From assembly GCF_016862115.1 (NCBI RefSeq), contig NZ_BOMI01000016.1:1-48029 (forward strand): a stretch of 48,029 nucleotides of DNA. Direction: 5' to 3'. A model generated the notes under the pieces. The model worked only from the letters and a program-made list of their open reading frames with translations. It was not told the DNA's origin and made no database searches. Positions 39,963 to 48,029 of the stretch are shown piece by piece (position 1 is the first letter of the stretch; each line of letters begins with the position of its first letter). The stretch is from Paractinoplanes deccanensis. GTDB taxonomy: Bacteria > Actinomycetota > Actinomycetes > Mycobacteriales > Micromonosporaceae. Made by a program: the position numbers and the translations under genes.

Positions 39963-42900
39963 ATGAATCCTGTCCTGCCCCGACGGTGGGTGGCCGTCGC
40001 CGGCGCGCTTCTGTTACCGATAGGCCTGTTCGGCATCCCGTCCGCGGCGGGCGCCGCGGTCAAGCCGGGCGACTTCGGCTCCTCGTTCGAGACCGGCGAG
40101 CAGCAGCCCGCGGTCAGCACGGCCGAGGTCGCGGGCGGCAAGCCGGTGCAGGGCAACCTCACCGGCTCGATCCGGAGCCTGCTGCCCGGCAGCGTGCTCG
40201 ACCAGGTCACCGCGGTGACCGCGAGCGCCGAGAACCCGCCGAACGAGACGGCGGCCAAGCTCACGGACGGCGACACGTCGACCAAGTGGCTGGCGTTCAA
40301 CCCGACCGGCACGGTCACCTACCGGCTGGCCCAGCCGGTCACCGTCGTGAAGTACTCGCTGACCTCGGCGAACGACGCGCCCGGCCGCGATCCCAAGGAC
40401 TTCACGCTCCAGGGCTCCGCCGACGGCTCGGCCTGGACCGACCTCGACAAGCGCGCCGGCCAGAGCTTCGGCGGGCGGTACGCGACCAACACGTACACCT
40501 TCACCAACACGACGTCGTACGCGTACTACCGGCTCGCCATCACCGCCAACTCCGGTGACTCCCTCGTGCAGCTCGCCGACTGGGACATCAGCGACGGCTC
40601 GGACGTGCGGCCCCCGGCCACGCCGATGGTCAGCGAGGTCGGCGCGGGACCGGTGCGCGGCGCCAACATGCTGCCCAAGGCCGGGTTCACCGGTGTCGCG
40701 TCGCTGCGGTACGCCGGCGGCGCCGAGGCGGACGGGCGCTCGTACGCGACCAACAAGCTCTTCGACGTGAACATCCCGGTCGGGCCGAAGTCGCGGCTCA
40801 GCTACAAGATCTTCCCCGAGCTCACCGGGGAGAACCTCCAGTACCCGTCCACGTACGCGGCCATCGACCTGCACTTCACCGACGGCACCTACCTGAGCCG
40901 CCGCTCGCCGGTCGACCAGCACGGCAACGCCCTCACGGCGGCCGGGCAGGGCGCGGCCAAGGCGCTGTTCGCCGACGAGTGGAACGCCGTGCAGTCGGAC
41001 CTCGGCGCGGTCGCGAACGGCAAGACGATCGACCGGATTCTGCTCGCCTACGACAACCCGGGCGCCACCGCGTCCACCCGGTTCCAGGGCTGGATCGACG
41101 ACGTCACCGTCACCGGCACGCCGGCGCCGATCAACGGCTCGGTCCTCACCAACTACGTCGACACCCGCCGCGGCACCAACGCGACCGGCGGCTTCTCGCG
41201 CGGCAACAACCTGCCGATCTCGGCGCTGCCGAACGGCTTCAACTTCCTGACGCCGGTCACCAACGCCACGTCGGACTCCTGGGAGTACGAGTACCAGCGC
41301 GCCAACAACGCCGCGAACCTGCCGATGCTCCAGGGCCTCGCCGTCTCGCACGAGCCCAGCCCCTGGATGGGCGACCGCAACCAGATGTCGATCATGCCGG
41401 TGCCGGCCGGGGGCAACCTCACCGGGCAGCCGAGCACCCGGGCGCTCGCCTTCAGCCACAACGACGAGATCGCCCGGCCCGACTTCTACAGCGTCGAGCT
41501 GCAGAACGGCCAGACCGCGCGGATGTCGCCCACCGACCACGGCGCGATCATGCAGTTCGCCTTCCCGGCGGGCTCGGCCACCGGCAGCCTCGCCTTCTAC
41601 AACGGCAATTTCGCCTTCGCCGCGGACGGCACCTTCACCGGCTGGGTCGACAACGGCAGCGGCCTCTCCGCCGGGCGCAGCCGCATGTTCGTCTACGGCG
41701 CCTTCGACCGCGCCCCGGCCGGCACGGCGGCCACCTCGGCCACGTTCGATCTGGCGGCGAGCACCGAGGTGACGGTGCGCTTCGCGACCTCGTTCCTCTC
41801 GGTCGACCAGGCGCACAAGAACCTCGACCTCGAGGTCGCCGGCAAGAGCTTCGACCAGATCCACGCCGCCGCGACCGCCGCCTGGCAGGACCGGCTGGAC
41901 CGGATCTCGGTGCGGGGCGCGACCGAGACGCAGCTGGTCACGCTCTACTCCAACCTCTACCGGCTCAACCTCTACCCGAACTCGCAGTCGGAGAACACCG
42001 GCACCGCCGCCCGGCCGCGCTGGCAGTACGCGAGCCCGGTGTCGGCCCCGGCCGGCACGTCGACAGCGACCACGACCGGCGCGAAGATCGTCGACGGGCA
42101 GATCTACGTCAACAACGGCTTCTGGGACACCTACCGCACGGTGTGGCCGGCGTACACGCTGCTCTACCCGGAGATCGCCGGCAAGATCGCCGACGGTTTC
42201 GTGCAGCAGTACCGCGACGGCGGCTGGGTCGCCCGGTGGTCGTCGCCCGGCTACGCCGACCTGATGACCGGCACGAGCGCGAATGTGGCGCTCGCGGAGG
42301 CGTACACCAATCATGTGAAGCTCCCCGACCCGCTGGCCGCCTACGACTCCGCGGTGAAGGACGCGACGGTGGCCTCCGGTCGCAGCGCCGTCGGCCGCAA
42401 GGGCATCGAGACCTCGCTCTTCCTCGGCTACACGCCGACCACCACGGGCGAGTCGGTGTCCTGGGCCCTTGAGGGCTTCATCAACGACTACGGCATCGGC
42501 ACCATGGCGTACGGCCTGTCGCGTGACCCGGCCACCCCGAAGGCGCGACGGGCGCAGCTCGCCGAGGAGTCGAAGTACTTCCTCTCCCGGGCCCGCAACT
42601 ACGTCAACCTGTTCGACCCGAAGTCGAAGCTCTTCCAGGGACGCGACGCCGCGGGCACCTTCGAAGACGGCGACCCGCTCGACTGGGGCGGCGTCTACAC
42701 CGAGACCAACGGCTGGAACTTCGCCTTCACCGCCCCGCACGACGGCCAGGGCCTGGCCAACCTGTACGGCGGCCGCGCGGCCCTGGAGAACAAGCTCGAC
42801 GAGTTCTTCGCCACCCCGGAGAAGGCCGACCACCCCGGCGGCTACAACGGCATCATCCACGAGATGCTCGAGGCCCGCGCGGTCCGGATGGGCCAGCTCG

Positions 42901-45275
42901 GCATGAGCAACCAGCCCTCACACCACATTCCCTACATGTACGACTACGTCGGCGCCCCGGCGAAGACGCAGTCGCTGGTCCGCGAGATCCTGCGGCGGCT
43001 CTACGTCGGCAGCGAGATCGGGCAGGGCTACCTCGGCGACGAGGACAACGGCGAGATGTCGTCCTGGTACATCCTGAGCTCGCTGGGCCTCTACCCGCTC
43101 CAGGTCGGCTCGTCCGGCTGGGTGATCGGCTCGCCGCAGTTCAGCCAGATGACGGTGCACCGCCCGGGCGGCGACCTCACCGTCAAGGCCAGGAACAACA
43201 GCACCAAGAACGTGTACGTGCAGAGCGTCAAGGTCGACGGCCACAAGCAGACCAGCACCACCATCGACTCGTCGGTCTTCCGCAAGGGCAGCACCATCGA
43301 GTTCACGATGGGCCCGAACCCGTCGTCGTGGGGCTCCGCGGCCAAGGACGCGCCGCCGTCGCTGACCAAGGGCACCGAGGTGCCGAAGCCGTTGCAGGAC
43401 ACCACCGGCCCCGGCCTCGGCACCACCAACGCGGCGCAGCTGTTCGACGACTCGTCGGCCACGCAGCTGACCTTCGACACGGCCACCCCGACGGTCACCT
43501 GGGCCTACCGGGGCGGCAGGCAGACGCCGACCTACTACACCCTCACCTCGGCCGCGGTTGCGGGCGACCCGGCGGACTGGAAGCTGCAAGGGTCGAAGGA
43601 CGGGATCACCTGGACCACTGTCGACTCCCGCAAGGGCGAGGTCTTCACGTGGCGCAACCAGACCCGGCCGTTCGAGATCGACAAGCCGGGCCGCTTCGCC
43701 CACTTCCGCCTCGTCGTCACCAGGACCACCGGCGCCGCCGCTCCTTCTCTCGCCGAGATCGAGCTGCTCGCCGGCGGCGACGTCGAGCTCGGCGGGGGAG
43801 CGGTCACCGTGGACGCCGCCGCGACGGTGCCCGCGACGTCCGGCACCACGGTGTCGGCCCCGCTGGCCACGGTCACGGGCGGCACGGCGAGCGGATACCG
43901 GGCGACGATCGACTGGGGTGACGGCACGCCGGCCACCACCGGCACGACGGCGCTCAGCTCGCGGGCCGTCTACAGCGTCAGCGGCTCGCACACGTACGAC
44001 AAGCCCGGCTACTACCAGGCCGCGGTCACGGTGACCGACGGCAGCAGCCAGAGCTCGGCCACGGTCGGCGTCGACGTGGCGTACGCGCCGGCGGGTGGTC
44101 TCGTCCGTTCCTTCGACACCGTCTGCATCGGTGACGACGGGGCGCGGGCGGCCAACTGCGACGCGAAGAACTGGGCCTACTCCCGGCAGGCCCTCGCGGC
44201 GGCGGGCGTCTCCGCCGGGCAGCCGCTCACGGTTCCGGGCACCGCGCTGCGGTTCACGCTGCCGTCGACGCCGGCCGGCCAGCCCGACAACGCGACGGGC
44301 AACGGCAAGACGATCACGCTGAACCTGCCCGCCGACGCCAAGAGCATCTCGTTCATCGGCGCCGGCACCCAGGGCAACCAGAGCACGACGGGCGTCTTCC
44401 GGTTCAGCGACGGCACCACGGCGAACGTCCCGATCCAGATGAGCGACTGGACCCTCGGGGGCAACCCCAACGGCACCCCGTCGTACGGGAACATCGTCGT
44501 CGCCAAGTCGGGGTACCGGCTGCTGGGCACGAGCCGGGACAACGCGCAGCCGTTCCTGTTCGCCACCGCCCCGTACCAGATCCCCGCGGGCAAGACGCTG
44601 GTCTCGGTGACCCTGCCGGCCCAGACCGGTGACCCCGGCTCGGCCGGCCGGATCCACGTGTTCGCGGTGGCCGACGACGGCACGGCGCCCGCCGCGCTCG
44701 AGCTGACGGCACCGGCCGACCAGAAGACGACCGCCGGCACCGCGCTCACCGCCCCGCTCGGCACGACGACCGGCACGAACGCGCGGGTCCAGTGGGGCGA
44801 CGGCACGGCTCCGGCGGACGCCACGATCACCTCCGGCGCGATCAGCGGGACCCACACCTACGCCCAGGCGGGCACCTACACGGTGCACGTGACGGCGTGG
44901 GACACGCTGTCGAGCAAGACGGTCACGTTCACCGTGACGGTGGCGTCCTCGGCGAAGGCGACGGCAACGACGCTCGAGCCGGCCGCCCCCGCCGCCCGGC
45001 CCGCCTACGACCCGCAGGTCTCCCTGTCGGTCGCGTCGGGTCCGCGCGGCACGGCGATCACCGTCGACGGCTCGGGCTTCGCCCCGAACGAGACGGTGAC
45101 CGGCACCTTCGGTGACGGCCTGACCAGGACGACGTTGCGGGCGAACGCCGACGGCATCGTCACCGGCGAGACCGTCAGCGTCCCCGGCACCGCGACCCCG
45201 GGCCCGGCCGGCGTCACCCTGTCCGGCGCCGCCTCGGCGGCCAAGGCGGAGGCGCCCTTCACGGTCACCCGCTGA
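39963..45275 (+). CDS. Secreted multidomain GH92 alpha-mannosidase
   Basis: A 1770-aa exported glycosidase. Signal peptide: residues 1-31 (VAVAGALLLPIGLFGIPSAAGA). A first F5/8-type carbohydrate-binding domain spans about 80-215 (TKWLAF, FTLQGSADGSAW). The GH92 domain starts at about 397 (NYVDTRRGTNATGGFSRGN), includes NNGFWDTYRTVWP and ends after the family's signature GDEDNGEMSSWY (about 1025-1036) with LSSLGLYPLQVGS. A second F5/8-type domain (about 1142-1270), two PKD-like modules with DWGDGT (about 1318) and QWGDGT (about 1609), and a final IPT-like module (SGPRGTAITVDGSGFAPNE) follow. GH92 enzymes are calcium-dependent exo-alpha-mannosidases, mostly alpha-1,2, used on fungal mannan and N-glycans. 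The ATG at 39963 follows GGAG. A LacI-type operator controls it. Confidence 0.93.
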   Translation: MNPVLPRRWVAVAGALLLPIGLFGIPSAAGAAVKPGDFGSSFETGEQQPAVSTAEVAGGKPVQGNLTGSIRSLLPGSVLDQVTAVTASAENPPNETAAKLTDGDTSTKWLAFNPTGTVTYRLAQPVTVVKYSLTSANDAPGRDPKDFTLQGSADGSAWTDLDKRAGQSFGGRYATNTYTFTNTTSYAYYRLAITANSGDSLVQLADWDISDGSDVRPPATPMVSEVGAGPVRGANMLPKAGFTGVASLRYAGGAEADGRSYATNKLFDVNIPVGPKSRLSYKIFPELTGENLQYPSTYAAIDLHFTDGTYLSRRSPVDQHGNALTAAGQGAAKALFADEWNAVQSDLGAVANGKTIDRILLAYDNPGATASTRFQGWIDDVTVTGTPAPINGSVLTNYVDTRRGTNATGGFSRGNNLPISALPNGFNFLTPVTNATSDSWEYEYQRANNAANLPMLQGLAVSHEPSPWMGDRNQMSIMPVPAGGNLTGQPSTRALAFSHNDEIARPDFYSVELQNGQTARMSPTDHGAIMQFAFPAGSATGSLAFYNGNFAFAADGTFTGWVDNGSGLSAGRSRMFVYGAFDRAPAGTAATSATFDLAASTEVTVRFATSFLSVDQAHKNLDLEVAGKSFDQIHAAATAAWQDRLDRISVRGATETQLVTLYSNLYRLNLYPNSQSENTGTAARPRWQYASPVSAPAGTSTATTTGAKIVDGQIYVNNGFWDTYRTVWPAYTLLYPEIAGKIADGFVQQYRDGGWVARWSSPGYADLMTGTSANVALAEAYTNHVKLPDPLAAYDSAVKDATVASGRSAVGRKGIETSLFLGYTPTTTGESVSWALEGFINDYGIGTMAYGLSRDPATPKARRAQLAEESKYFLSRARNYVNLFDPKSKLFQGRDAAGTFEDGDPLDWGGVYTETNGWNFAFTAPHDGQGLANLYGGRAALENKLDEFFATPEKADHPGGYNGIIHEMLEARAVRMGQLGMSNQPSHHIPYMYDYVGAPAKTQSLVREILRRLYVGSEIGQGYLGDEDNGEMSSWYILSSLGLYPLQVGSSGWVIGSPQFSQMTVHRPGGDLTVKARNNSTKNVYVQSVKVDGHKQTSTTIDSSVFRKGSTIEFTMGPNPSSWGSAAKDAPPSLTKGTEVPKPLQDTTGPGLGTTNAAQLFDDSSATQLTFDTATPTVTWAYRGGRQTPTYYTLTSAAVAGDPADWKLQGSKDGITWTTVDSRKGEVFTWRNQTRPFEIDKPGRFAHFRLVVTRTTGAAAPSLAEIELLAGGDVELGGGAVTVDAAATVPATSGTTVSAPLATVTGGTASGYRATIDWGDGTPATTGTTALSSRAVYSVSGSHTYDKPGYYQAAVTVTDGSSQSSATVGVDVAYAPAGGLVRSFDTVCIGDDGARAANCDAKNWAYSRQALAAAGVSAGQPLTVPGTALRFTLPSTPAGQPDNATGNGKTITLNLPADAKSISFIGAGTQGNQSTTGVFRFSDGTTANVPIQMSDWTLGGNPNGTPSYGNIVVAKSGYRLLGTSRDNAQPFLFATAPYQIPAGKTLVSVTLPAQTGDPGSAGRIHVFAVADDGTAPAALELTAPADQKTTAGTALTAPLGTTTGTNARVQWGDGTAPADATITSGAISGTHTYAQAGTYTVHVTAWDTLSSKTVTFTVTVASSAKATATTLEPAAPAARPAYDPQVSLSVASGPRGTAITVDGSGFAPNETVTGTFGDGLTRTTLRANADGIVTGETVSVPGTATPGPAGVTLSGAASAAKAEAPFTVTR

Positions 45276-45286
45276 GAGATCCCGCT

Positions 45287-45319
45287 GGCGAGCCGGCCCT
45301 GCCCCCGGGCCGGCTCGCC
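45287..45319. terminator. Perfect 13-bp hairpin, likely two-way terminator
   Basis: GGCGAGCCGGCCC pairs with GGGCCGGCTCGCC around a 7-base C-rich loop, 12 bases after the GH92 stop and before the stop of the convergent small gene. Confidence 0.88.
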
Positions 45320-45347
45320 GGCGGTCCCCGGCGCCCGCGGCGTGGGA

Positions 45348-45623
45348 TCAGCTCGTCCAGCGGAGGAAGCGCTCGAACAGCTCGCTGACCGGCCCGCGCG
45401 GCATGTCGAGGGCGGCCGCCTCCAGCCTGGCCCACATCTGGGTGCGCAGCATGATCGGGGACAGTGCCGTGGCCAGCCGCTCCCGCGCCGGGCCGCACGG
45501 CCACGGCTCGCCGCAGGTCCGGCAGCGCCAGCTCGGCCGCTCCTCGACGTGCTCACCGTTCACCGCGCGGCCCGCGCCGGCGGTCGCGCGCACCGACAGC
45601 TCTCCTACGTTCGCTCCCACCAT
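45348..45623 (-). CDS. Small CxxC protein paired with a GntR regulator
   Basis: A 91-aa protein with a Cys-rich centre, SWRCRTCGEPWPCGPARERL, followed by a helical end. Three Cys in CRTCGEPWPC suggest a zinc or redox site, but a fourth ligand is not clear. Similar small genes are often found beside GntR regulators in Micromonosporaceae and are sometimes labelled flavin reductase without evidence. The ATG at 45623 is chosen because GGAGGG lies just upstream; a longer version from 45713 would overlap the repeats of the divergent promoter. Function unknown. Confidence 0.6.
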   Translation of the reverse strand: MVGANVGELSVRATAGAGRAVNGEHVEERPSWRCRTCGEPWPCGPARERLATALSPIMLRTQMWARLEAAALDMPRGPVSELFERFLRWTS

Positions 45624-45681
45624 TTCGCCCTCCCCGGGCACGAGGAGCAGCACCCTCACCCCCATCAGACCATCGAGGGTC

Positions 45682-45729
45682 GTGAACACCGAAGAAGTGT
45701 CCACGATGAACATCGAGTAATGTGAACAC
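45682..45729. promoter_or_regulatory. GTGAACAC repeats in the GntR promoter
   Basis: GTGAACAC at 45682-45689 and 45722-45729, plus the inverted GTGTCCAC (one mismatch) at 45697-45704. TAATGT (45718-45723) is a good -10 box 6 bases before the ATG at 45730, giving a leaderless message that the bound regulator would block. Confidence 0.6.
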
Positions 45730-46471
45730 ATGGGTGAGCCGGCGTACCGAGACATCGCCAACGCCATCCGCGCCGACATCGAGGCGCGCCGGCTGGTCGA
45801 GGGCGACCGGCTGCCGACCGTGCGCGAGCTGGCCCAGCGCTACGGCGTGCCCACCGGCACCGTCTCCAAGGCCGTGGACGTCCTGCGCGCCGACGGGGTG
45901 CTCGTCGCCAGGCACGGCCGTGGCCTCTACGTCCGAGCCTTCAAGCGGCTGCTCCGCTCGTCGCCCGGGCGGCTTTCGCGGACCTGGTGGGCCGGGGGCA
46001 AGGCCATCCAGGACCACGACACCGCCGACCGGCTGCGCAGCGTCGACGTGACGGTCCAGGAGGCTCCCGCGTCCGAGGGCATCGCCGAGGCGCTTTCCGT
46101 GCCCGCGGGCGCGGCCGTGCTCACCCGGGCGCGCCGCTTCGTCGTCGACGACCGCATCGTCATGACCGCGACCAGCCACCTGCCGCTGGACGTGGTGGCC
46201 GCGGTGCCGGCGGTCGCCTACACCGGCCCCGGGCCGGGCGGCATCTACGCCCGCATGGCCGAGGCCGGTCTCGGACCGGAGACGTTCCGGGAGGCGCTGG
46301 TCTGCCGGATGCCGACCTCCGCCGAGGCCGAGGCGCTGGCGCTGCCCCCGGGGGACGCCGGTCATCCAGATCACCCGGTTCGCCTACACCGGCACCGGGC
46401 GCTGCGTCGAGGTCAACGAGATGGTGCTGGACTCCAGCGCCTACGAACTGGAGTACGTCTTCGGTGCCTGA
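45730..46471 (+). pseudogene. GntR-family (HTH-UTRA) regulator with a one-base frameshift
   Basis: The N-terminal winged HTH (YRDIANAIRADIEARRLVEG, LPTVRELAQRYGVPTGTVSKA) and the following UTRA-like sensor domain are intact to about residue 205. Then CCCCCGGGGG (46345-46354) carries one G too many for the expected frame. In the frame after it the text reads TPVIQITRFAYTGTGRCVE and MVLDSSAYELEYVF, the normal end of a UTRA domain, stopping at 46471 for a 246-aa protein of typical length. Without correction the frame runs on to 46710 through the antisense of the next gene. This may be a real mutation, an assembly error in a homopolymer, or, less likely, programmed shifting. The message looks leaderless. 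Confidence 0.8.
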
Positions 46472-46527
46472 TCATCGAGGCCGGCCGGGTCGCGCACCTG
46501 GACGATGCGCTGCTCTTCGAGCTCCAT
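46441..46527 (-). CDS. Possible 28-aa micro-ORF
   Basis: An ATG at 46527 with GGAGG 6 bases upstream opens a 28-codon frame (starts MELEEQRIVQVRDPAGLDDQ, ends SSS) that overlaps the 3' end of the GntR gene on the opposite strand. It lies 80 bases after the MEDS-HATPase stop on the same strand. The ribosome site is the only support; it may be a remnant of a longer gene. No homology recognised. Confidence 0.3.
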   Translation of the reverse strand: MELEEQRIVQVRDPAGLDDQAPKTYSSS

Positions 46528-46607
46528 GGTGGCCTCCGGACCGCACGCTATCCGCGCCGGCCGCGCCGGGAACAGGCGGACCGCGTGCTGGATCTCGGAC
46601 AGGGCTG

Positions 46608-47528
46608 TCAGCGCTGCTTGTGCAGCCGGATGGTGGTGCCGGACGGGCTCGTGTGGATGCGGACCAGGTCGCACAGGTTGTTGGTGAGGACCAGCCCGAA
46701 ACCGCGGTAGCGGATGTCCGGCGGCACGATGCGGCCGGCGAGCGGGTCCGTCAGGTGGCCGTTGTCGTGCAGCTGGCAGACGACCAGGCCGGGTTCGGTC
46801 CAGTACGAGACCGTGCCGCGCCCGCCGGCGTGCCGGACCGTGTTCGCGGCCACCTCGCTCACGGCCAGCACCAGCTCCTCCGCCCGGTCCTCGGGCAGGT
46901 GCGCGGTGGCGTGCCGCCGGACGAAGCAGCGGACGGCGGCCGGTGTCTCGCCGTACACCAGCGTCGCCGCGTGCGCCGGGGGTACCGGCAGCGGCTGGTT
47001 GAAGGCGGCGGCCGTCACCACCGGATCGGCGTACCGGTCGCTGTCGCGCGAGACGCCGTTCTCGATCATCGTGGGATGGGTGGCCCACGCGTCCGCGACC
47101 ACGGACGGATCGAGCCGGCGCACGTCGTACGGGCACAGGATGGTGGCGTCCCGGCCGTCGAACGCCTCGTTGATCAGCGCCTCGTGCGCGGCGCAGGCCG
47201 GGTACTCCATCGCCGACCGGCCCCGCCAGATCGGCTCGCCGACGATCGAGACCCGGCGGCCGGGATGGTCGGCGGCGAACCGGAGCAGGACACCCGGGAT
47301 GATCCAGCCCGGGTTCCGGCCGGCCACCGCCATGTCGGCGAAGGCGACACGGTCACCGAGGTCCGCCAGCGCGCCGCGCAGGAGCTCCAGGTTCGTCCCG
47401 GGGACGGCGATCAGGACCGGATCGCCGTTCGCCACGGCGGCCCGGGCGAATCCGCTGACGGCCGCCACGTACTCCTCGCTGCGCGCATACAGCAGAGCCG
47501 GATGGTGGAAGCCGATGACGGTTCGCAT
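46608..47528 (-). CDS. MEDS domain fused to HATPase anti-sigma domain
   Basis: A 306-aa sensor-regulator. Residues 1-165 form a MEDS domain (MRTVIGFHHPALLYARSEEY, then PVLIAVPGTNLELLR and CPYDVRRLDP), a RecA-like fold thought to sense small molecules. Residues 190-300 are an RsbW-like HATPase with the N box SEVAANTVRHAGG and a final box YRGFGLVLTNNLCD. Proteins of this fusion type are common in Streptomyces and Micromonosporaceae and probably bind sigma or anti-anti-sigma factors. The ATG at 47528 is the natural family start; the ribosome site is weak. A cut-off gene lies 73 bases upstream on the same strand. Confidence 0.87.
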   Translation of the reverse strand: MRTVIGFHHPALLYARSEEYVAAVSGFARAAVANGDPVLIAVPGTNLELLRGALADLGDRVAFADMAVAGRNPGWIIPGVLLRFAADHPGRRVSIVGEPIWRGRSAMEYPACAAHEALINEAFDGRDATILCPYDVRRLDPSVVADAWATHPTMIENGVSRDSDRYADPVVTAAAFNQPLPVPPAHAATLVYGETPAAVRCFVRRHATAHLPEDRAEELVLAVSEVAANTVRHAGGRGTVSYWTEPGLVVCQLHDNGHLTDPLAGRIVPPDIRYRGFGLVLTNNLCDLVRIHTSPSGTTIRLHKQR

Positions 47529-47601
47529 CCGACAACTCGACCTGGGGGGACGGCGGCGGCAGCGCACGCTCTGTGCGACTGCCGGAAAATCGTGCTTTGC
47601 C

Positions 47602-48029
47602 TCAATGCACCGACAGCAGGGCCGACAAGCGTTCGGCGGCCAGAGGCGTACCGGCGTGCATCTCGGCGCGCAGCGCGTCGAGGTCGCCGACGCGGGTCAG
47701 CCCGTCGACGAGGTGGCGAGCCGCGCCGGGCCGCCCGGCGTCGGAGCGCTCCCGCAACTCGGCCCAGTGGCCGCGGCCCGCCAGCAGGGCGTTGAGCCGG
47801 TCGTCGGCGTCGGCGAGGCCGTCGCGGATCACGGCGGTGACCAGCGTGCGATGGCACGCCCCGTGGACGGCGTGACGCAGCCGCTCGGCGGGCGGGAGCC
47901 GGGCGTGCAAGCTGCTGGCGATGTCCGGGCGGCCCCGCCGCGCGGCGCTGTCGGCCAGCTCGAGCGTGTCCTCCGGATGATGGTCGACCAGCGCCCGCCA
48001 CACCCCGTCCGGCAGCGGCTCCCCCCCCC
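47602..48029 (-). CDS. Unknown protein, 5' end beyond the window
   Basis: The last 140 or so residues of a protein whose frame stays open to the window edge. It is Ala/Arg/Leu-rich and predicted helical, with repeated-looking units such as LELADSAARRGRPDIASSL and DGLADADDRLNALLAGRG, which may be HEAT-like or TPR-like helical repeats. I do not recognise it. The first bases of the fragment coincide with a run of nine C at the window end. It is upstream of the MEDS-HATPase gene on the same strand and could share its transcript. Confidence 0.5.
   Translation of the reverse strand, partial: GGEPLPDGVWRALVDHHPEDTLELADSAARRGRPDIASSLHARLPPAERLRHAVHGACHRTLVTAVIRDGLADADDRLNALLAGRGHWAELRERSDAGRPGAARHLVDGLTRVGDLDALRAEMHAGTPLAAERLSALLSVH

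Noticed and set aside
47991..48029. Run of nine C at the window end as a biological tract
   Set aside because: It coincides with the edge of the sequence and is more likely an assembly end effect.

Overview
The window is very GC-rich, actinomycete-type DNA: almost every codon ends in G or C, and the genes include Sec and Tat secretion signals, LacI/TetR/PucR/GntR regulators, STAS and HATPase anti-sigma type proteins and likely leaderless transcripts. The gene mix (latex-clearing rubber oxygenase, galactan and mannan glycosidases, MEDS-HATPase protein, small CxxC protein beside a GntR regulator) fits Micromonosporaceae such as Actinoplanes, but the genus is an inference. About 35 genes are called. 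The right end is cut inside a gene and finishes in a run of C.

Layout. 70-4332: DUF4240 protein, PucR-type regulator, secreted beta-propeller protein, and an atypical SDR whose last codons are followed by a 15-bp repeat ladder. 4450-10625: two MMPL/RND exporters in opposite orientation, with a secreted trypsin-like protease and a TetR repressor between them; both exporter genes end in practically the same 39-bp terminator, so the block is bounded by inverted copies. 10936-16004: a 65-aa HTH protein and a 1594-aa DUF4011/superfamily-1 helicase with a C-terminal Vsr-like nuclease domain that seems to have lost residues of its active site; this is the most defence-like unit. 16053-18304: STAS-HATPase protein and NDH-2.

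18422-26177: a galactan-use locus. The binding protein, two permeases, LacI repressor and GH53 endo-galactanase form one minus-strand operon, divergent from a GH35 beta-galactosidase. Two identical 16-bp operators, 90 bp apart, sit in the shared promoter. The secreted galactanase would cut beta-1,4-galactan, the ABC importer take up the oligomers, and the GH35 enzyme (no signal peptide) finish them inside the cell.

26250-27355: an MNT-HEPN type toxin-antitoxin pair whose HEPN part is broken. 27220-28718: ABM monooxygenase and DUF3500 protein, divergent. 28835-35372: a 1996-aa secreted RHS/YD-repeat polymorphic toxin (Hint domain plus WHH nuclease tip) with its SUKH immunity gene. 35391-37343: MazG-like, small HTH, Bax1-like and VOC genes. 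37364-39751: a double-TetR regulator and a latex-clearing protein with all four expected active-site residues. 39963-45275: a large secreted GH92 mannosidase behind a perfect LacI-type operator whose repressor is not in this window. 45348-48029: small CxxC protein, GntR regulator with a one-base frameshift, MEDS-HATPase protein and a cut-off unknown gene.

No rRNA, tRNA, CRISPR array, IS element or origin was found. All homology calls are from reading motifs, without database searches.
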